This document shows positions 6,266-8,584 of a DNA stretch of 8,584 bases, piece by piece. The position numbers and the translations under genes were made by a program. The number at the start of each line of letters is the position of its first letter. The stretch's first letter is position 1. Source of the stretch: Candidatus Omnitrophota bacterium (lineage in GTDB: Bacteria > Omnitrophota > Gorgyraeia > Gygaellales > Profunditerraquicolaceae); the NCBI GenBank assembly GCA_023247875.1, contig JAHFFQ010000061.1:1-8584 (forward strand), read 5' to 3'. The notes beneath the pieces were generated by a model. That model saw nothing but the letters and a program-made list of their open reading frames with translations. It ran no database searches and was not told where the DNA came from.

Positions 6266-6553
6266 ATGCCGCAGCAAACCGCAGTCAATCCGTTAGTGCA
6301 GCTTTTTCCGCTGGCTTTGATCTTTATAGTTTTTTATTTTCTGCTCATCCGTCCGCAGAAACAAAAAGAGAAGCAGCACCAAAAAATGCTGGAAGGCGTG
6401 AGTAAGAATGACGAGGTGGTTACCTCCTCAGGCATACACGGCACGATCATTGCGGTTAAAGAGAAGACCGCAACTTTACGCATTGACGATAATGTGAAGA
6501 TGGAGATTGAAAAAAACAGCATCGCTTATATCAAGAAACCACAAAACGCTTAA
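6266..6553 (+). CDS. yajC: Sec translocase accessory subunit YajC
   Basis: YajC is a small single-span inner-membrane protein that associates with SecDF and the SecYEG translocon. The 95-residue product has one hydrophobic segment (about 11-28) ending in the family signature FYFLLIRPQKQKEKQ, followed by the compact cytoplasmic domain with GVSKNDEVVTSSGIHGTI (44-61). The ribosome binding site AAGGAGG (6254-6260) lies 5 bases before the ATG. It is immediately upstream of secDF, the classical yajC-secD order. tgt (queuine tRNA-ribosyltransferase), a frequent upstream neighbour of yajC, is replaced here by rpsP. Confidence 0.95.
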   Translation: MPQQTAVNPLVQLFPLALIFIVFYFLLIRPQKQKEKQHQKMLEGVSKNDEVVTSSGIHGTIIAVKEKTATLRIDDNVKMEIEKNSIAYIKKPQNA

Positions 6554-6575
6554 AAAACAAACGGGAGTTTTATAA

Positions 6576-8584
6576 ATGGAAAGAAAGCTGATCTATAAAA
6601 TACTGCTTATTTTAGGGGTGGTAGGGTTGTGCGCGTATTACGTTTTTCCTTTAGAGAAGCGTATCAACCTTGGACTGGACCTTAAGGGAGGGATGCACCT
6701 TCTGCTTAAGGTTGACACCAGCCACTTGGAGGGTAGTGCCAAACTTGATGCCTGTGACCGGGCAGTAGAGGTGATCCGTAACCGTATCGATGAGTTTGGG
6801 GTCAGGGAAACTTCCATTCAGAAACAGGGTGAGGATGAGATAGTCGTACAGCTTCCCGGGGTGAGCGATCGGGAACGGGCTATAGATATAATCGGCAAGA
6901 CCGCCTTGCTTGAGTTTAAGGTTGTCTCTAATGATGCAGATAAGCTTAAAGCTGCTTTGGCGGGGACTGTCCCTGAGGGCTATGAATTAAAATATACCCT
7001 TGATGAAAATGAGCCGTTATTACTTGAAAAGCAGGCGGTACTGGTGGGGGATTCTTTAACCAATGCCTCAGTGCGTTTTGACCAGAGCCAGTTCAATGAG
7101 CCGATCGTCAGCCTGCAGTTCAATGCCGCCGGCGCTAAAAAATTTGCCGAGGTAACCGCTGCTAACGTTGGCAGGCGGCTGGCTATCCTATTAGACGGTA
7201 AGGTGCAATCAGCCCCGCGTATCAGAGAGGCGATCCCCTCGGGTGAGGCAGTGATCTCCGGAAGATTTGACGCGCAGACTGCGCAAGACCTGGCGATTAT
7301 TTTAAGGGTCGGCGCTTTACCTGCGCCCATGCACATAGAGGAAGAGAGAACTGTCGGCCCGCTTTTAGGCCAGGATTCAATAAATAAAGGCGTAAAGGCC
7401 AGCCTTGTCGGCTGCGCGCTGGTCTTTATTTTTATGGCAGCATACTATCTTTTGGCCGGGGTGATCAGCGATATCGCACTTTCATTGAACCTTATAATGA
7501 TCCTCGGAGGCTTGGGTTTATTGCCGGTACTTTTCCCGGGGGTCTCGGCAACCCTGACCCTGCCGGGTATTGCCGGTATTGCTTTATCATTGGGTATGGC
7601 AGTGGATGCAAACGTTTTGATCAATGAGCGGATCAGGGAGGAGATAGCCGCAGGCAGGAACCTGCGTGCGGCTATAGGCAATGGTTATTCCCGCGCCTTT
7701 AGCGCCATATTTGATTCCAACCTTACCACTCTGATCGCGGCATTCTTATTGTTCCAGTTTGGCACCGGGCCTATCCGCGGTTTCGCGGTCACCCTGACCA
7801 TAGGTTTATTGTCCAGTATGTTCACCGCCATCGTGGTTACCCGGGTGATATTTGAAAGCTTGCTTAATCTGGGCTGGATCAAGAATTCCCTGCCGATGTT
7901 CAGGCTTATCGGAGAAACCAAGTTTGATTTTATCGGTAAGAGAAAAATATTCTACGCGTTATCCATCATTGTGATCGTGGTCGGGCTTGTTTCATATTTT
8001 AAGAAAGGCCCGGCGGCATTTGGCATTGATTTTGCCGGAGGCCAACTGCAGGAGTACAGTTTTAAGAATCCTCCTTCAATAGACAAGGTGCGCCAGGTGT
8101 TAAAAGGCATAAATCTGGCGGATGCTACGATCCAGCAGTTTAAGGATAACCCCAGGGCGGTACTGATCAGGACATCGGAGGATAAGAACCAGGTGTTGAC
8201 CGATAAACTGAAAGAGGCCTTTCCCGATGATGATATCCAGATCCTAAGGATCGAGCGGGTCGGGCCTGTCGCCGGAAAACACCTTAAAAGCAAGGCCGTA
8301 TCAGCTTTGATCTGGTCATTGGTAGGAATTTTGATCTATGTAGGTTTCAGGTTCAAGCATATAAACTTTGCTGCCGCCGGCGTAATCGCCTTGATACATG
8401 ACGTACTGGTGGCTTTGGGATTTTTAGTGATCACCAACAGGCAGATCGACCTTTTGAGCGTTACCGCGTTTTTGACTATTGCCGGTTATTCTATTAATGA
8501 TACTATTGTTATTTATGACCGCGTGCGGGAGAATGCCCGGCTTTACCGCAAGCTCTCCTTAAAAGAGCTGATCAATTTAAGCGT
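6576..8584 (+). CDS. secDF: Fused protein translocase subunit SecDF (3' end outside window)
   Basis: SecDF uses the proton gradient to pull secreted proteins through SecYEG. One uninterrupted frame of 669 complete codons contains both halves. SecD part: TM1 (about 6-24), GLDLKGG (33-39), the periplasmic P1 domain up to about 265, then five membrane segments including GMAVDANVLINERIREE (340-356) with the essential-type D344, and FGTGPIRGFAVTL (395-407). SecF part from about 449: DFIGKRK, a new TM, FGIDFAGG (482-489), RVGPVAGKHL (561-570), and IHDVLVALGF and GYSINDTIVIYDRVREN (637-653) with D642. No stop or start separates the two halves, so this is a genuine fusion as in Bacillus and Thermus. 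It starts at ATG 6576 with GGGAG at 6563-6567. Only the last part of SecF is expected to be missing beyond the window. Confidence 0.95.
   Translation, partial: MERKLIYKILLILGVVGLCAYYVFPLEKRINLGLDLKGGMHLLLKVDTSHLEGSAKLDACDRAVEVIRNRIDEFGVRETSIQKQGEDEIVVQLPGVSDRERAIDIIGKTALLEFKVVSNDADKLKAALAGTVPEGYELKYTLDENEPLLLEKQAVLVGDSLTNASVRFDQSQFNEPIVSLQFNAAGAKKFAEVTAANVGRRLAILLDGKVQSAPRIREAIPSGEAVISGRFDAQTAQDLAIILRVGALPAPMHIEEERTVGPLLGQDSINKGVKASLVGCALVFIFMAAYYLLAGVISDIALSLNLIMILGGLGLLPVLFPGVSATLTLPGIAGIALSLGMAVDANVLINERIREEIAAGRNLRAAIGNGYSRAFSAIFDSNLTTLIAAFLLFQFGTGPIRGFAVTLTIGLLSSMFTAIVVTRVIFESLLNLGWIKNSLPMFRLIGETKFDFIGKRKIFYALSIIVIVVGLVSYFKKGPAAFGIDFAGGQLQEYSFKNPPSIDKVRQVLKGINLADATIQQFKDNPRAVLIRTSEDKNQVLTDKLKEAFPDDDIQILRIERVGPVAGKHLKSKAVSALIWSLVGILIYVGFRFKHINFAAAGVIALIHDVLVALGFLVITNRQIDLLSVTAFLTIAGYSINDTIVIYDRVRENARLYRKLSLKELINLS

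Overview
The window is a dense, plus-strand run of bacterial housekeeping and amino-acid biosynthesis genes. In order these are hisD (5' end missing), hisB, hisH, hisA, a small peptidoglycan-binding lipoprotein gene, hisF, hisI, trpE, rpsP, yajC and a fused secDF that runs off the 3' end. No rRNA, tRNA, CRISPR array, transposase or phage gene is visible. Base composition is mixed (roughly half G+C). Genes are tightly packed, often overlapping by 1 to 7 bases, and coding is biased to Lys, Ile and Ala. Gene content and style suggest a Gram-negative-type lineage, possibly Candidatus Omnitrophota or a neighbouring group. That placement is inference from general impression; no marker in the window settles it.

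Region 1 (1-4440) is a histidine operon. HisB and HisD act late in the pathway. HisI, HisA and the HisF/HisH synthase act in the middle, converting PR-AMP to imidazole-glycerol phosphate. hisG, hisE and hisC are not in the window. hisA and hisF are separated by a lipoprotein gene with its own strong ribosome binding site. The 116-base gap in front of that gene is almost entirely taken up by two long consecutive hairpins. HisB has an intact first metal-binding repeat, but two of the expected histidines in its second repeat appear changed, and its first two-thirds is clearly lower in G+C than hisD.

Region 2 (4437-5939) is trpE, started by GTG inside the hisI stop codon, so it is translationally coupled to the his genes. 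Its glutaminase partner TrpG is absent here.

Region 3 (5940-6016) is a G+C-rich, hairpin-filled leader in front of rpsP.

Region 4 (6017-8584) is rpsP (bS16), yajC and secDF, the last two being accessory parts of the Sec protein export machinery. Coupling rpsP to yajC/secDF directly downstream of a his-trp cluster is an unusual arrangement.

No clear new system is present. The most interesting points are the altered HisB, the lipoprotein insertion with its paired hairpins, and the rpsP leader.
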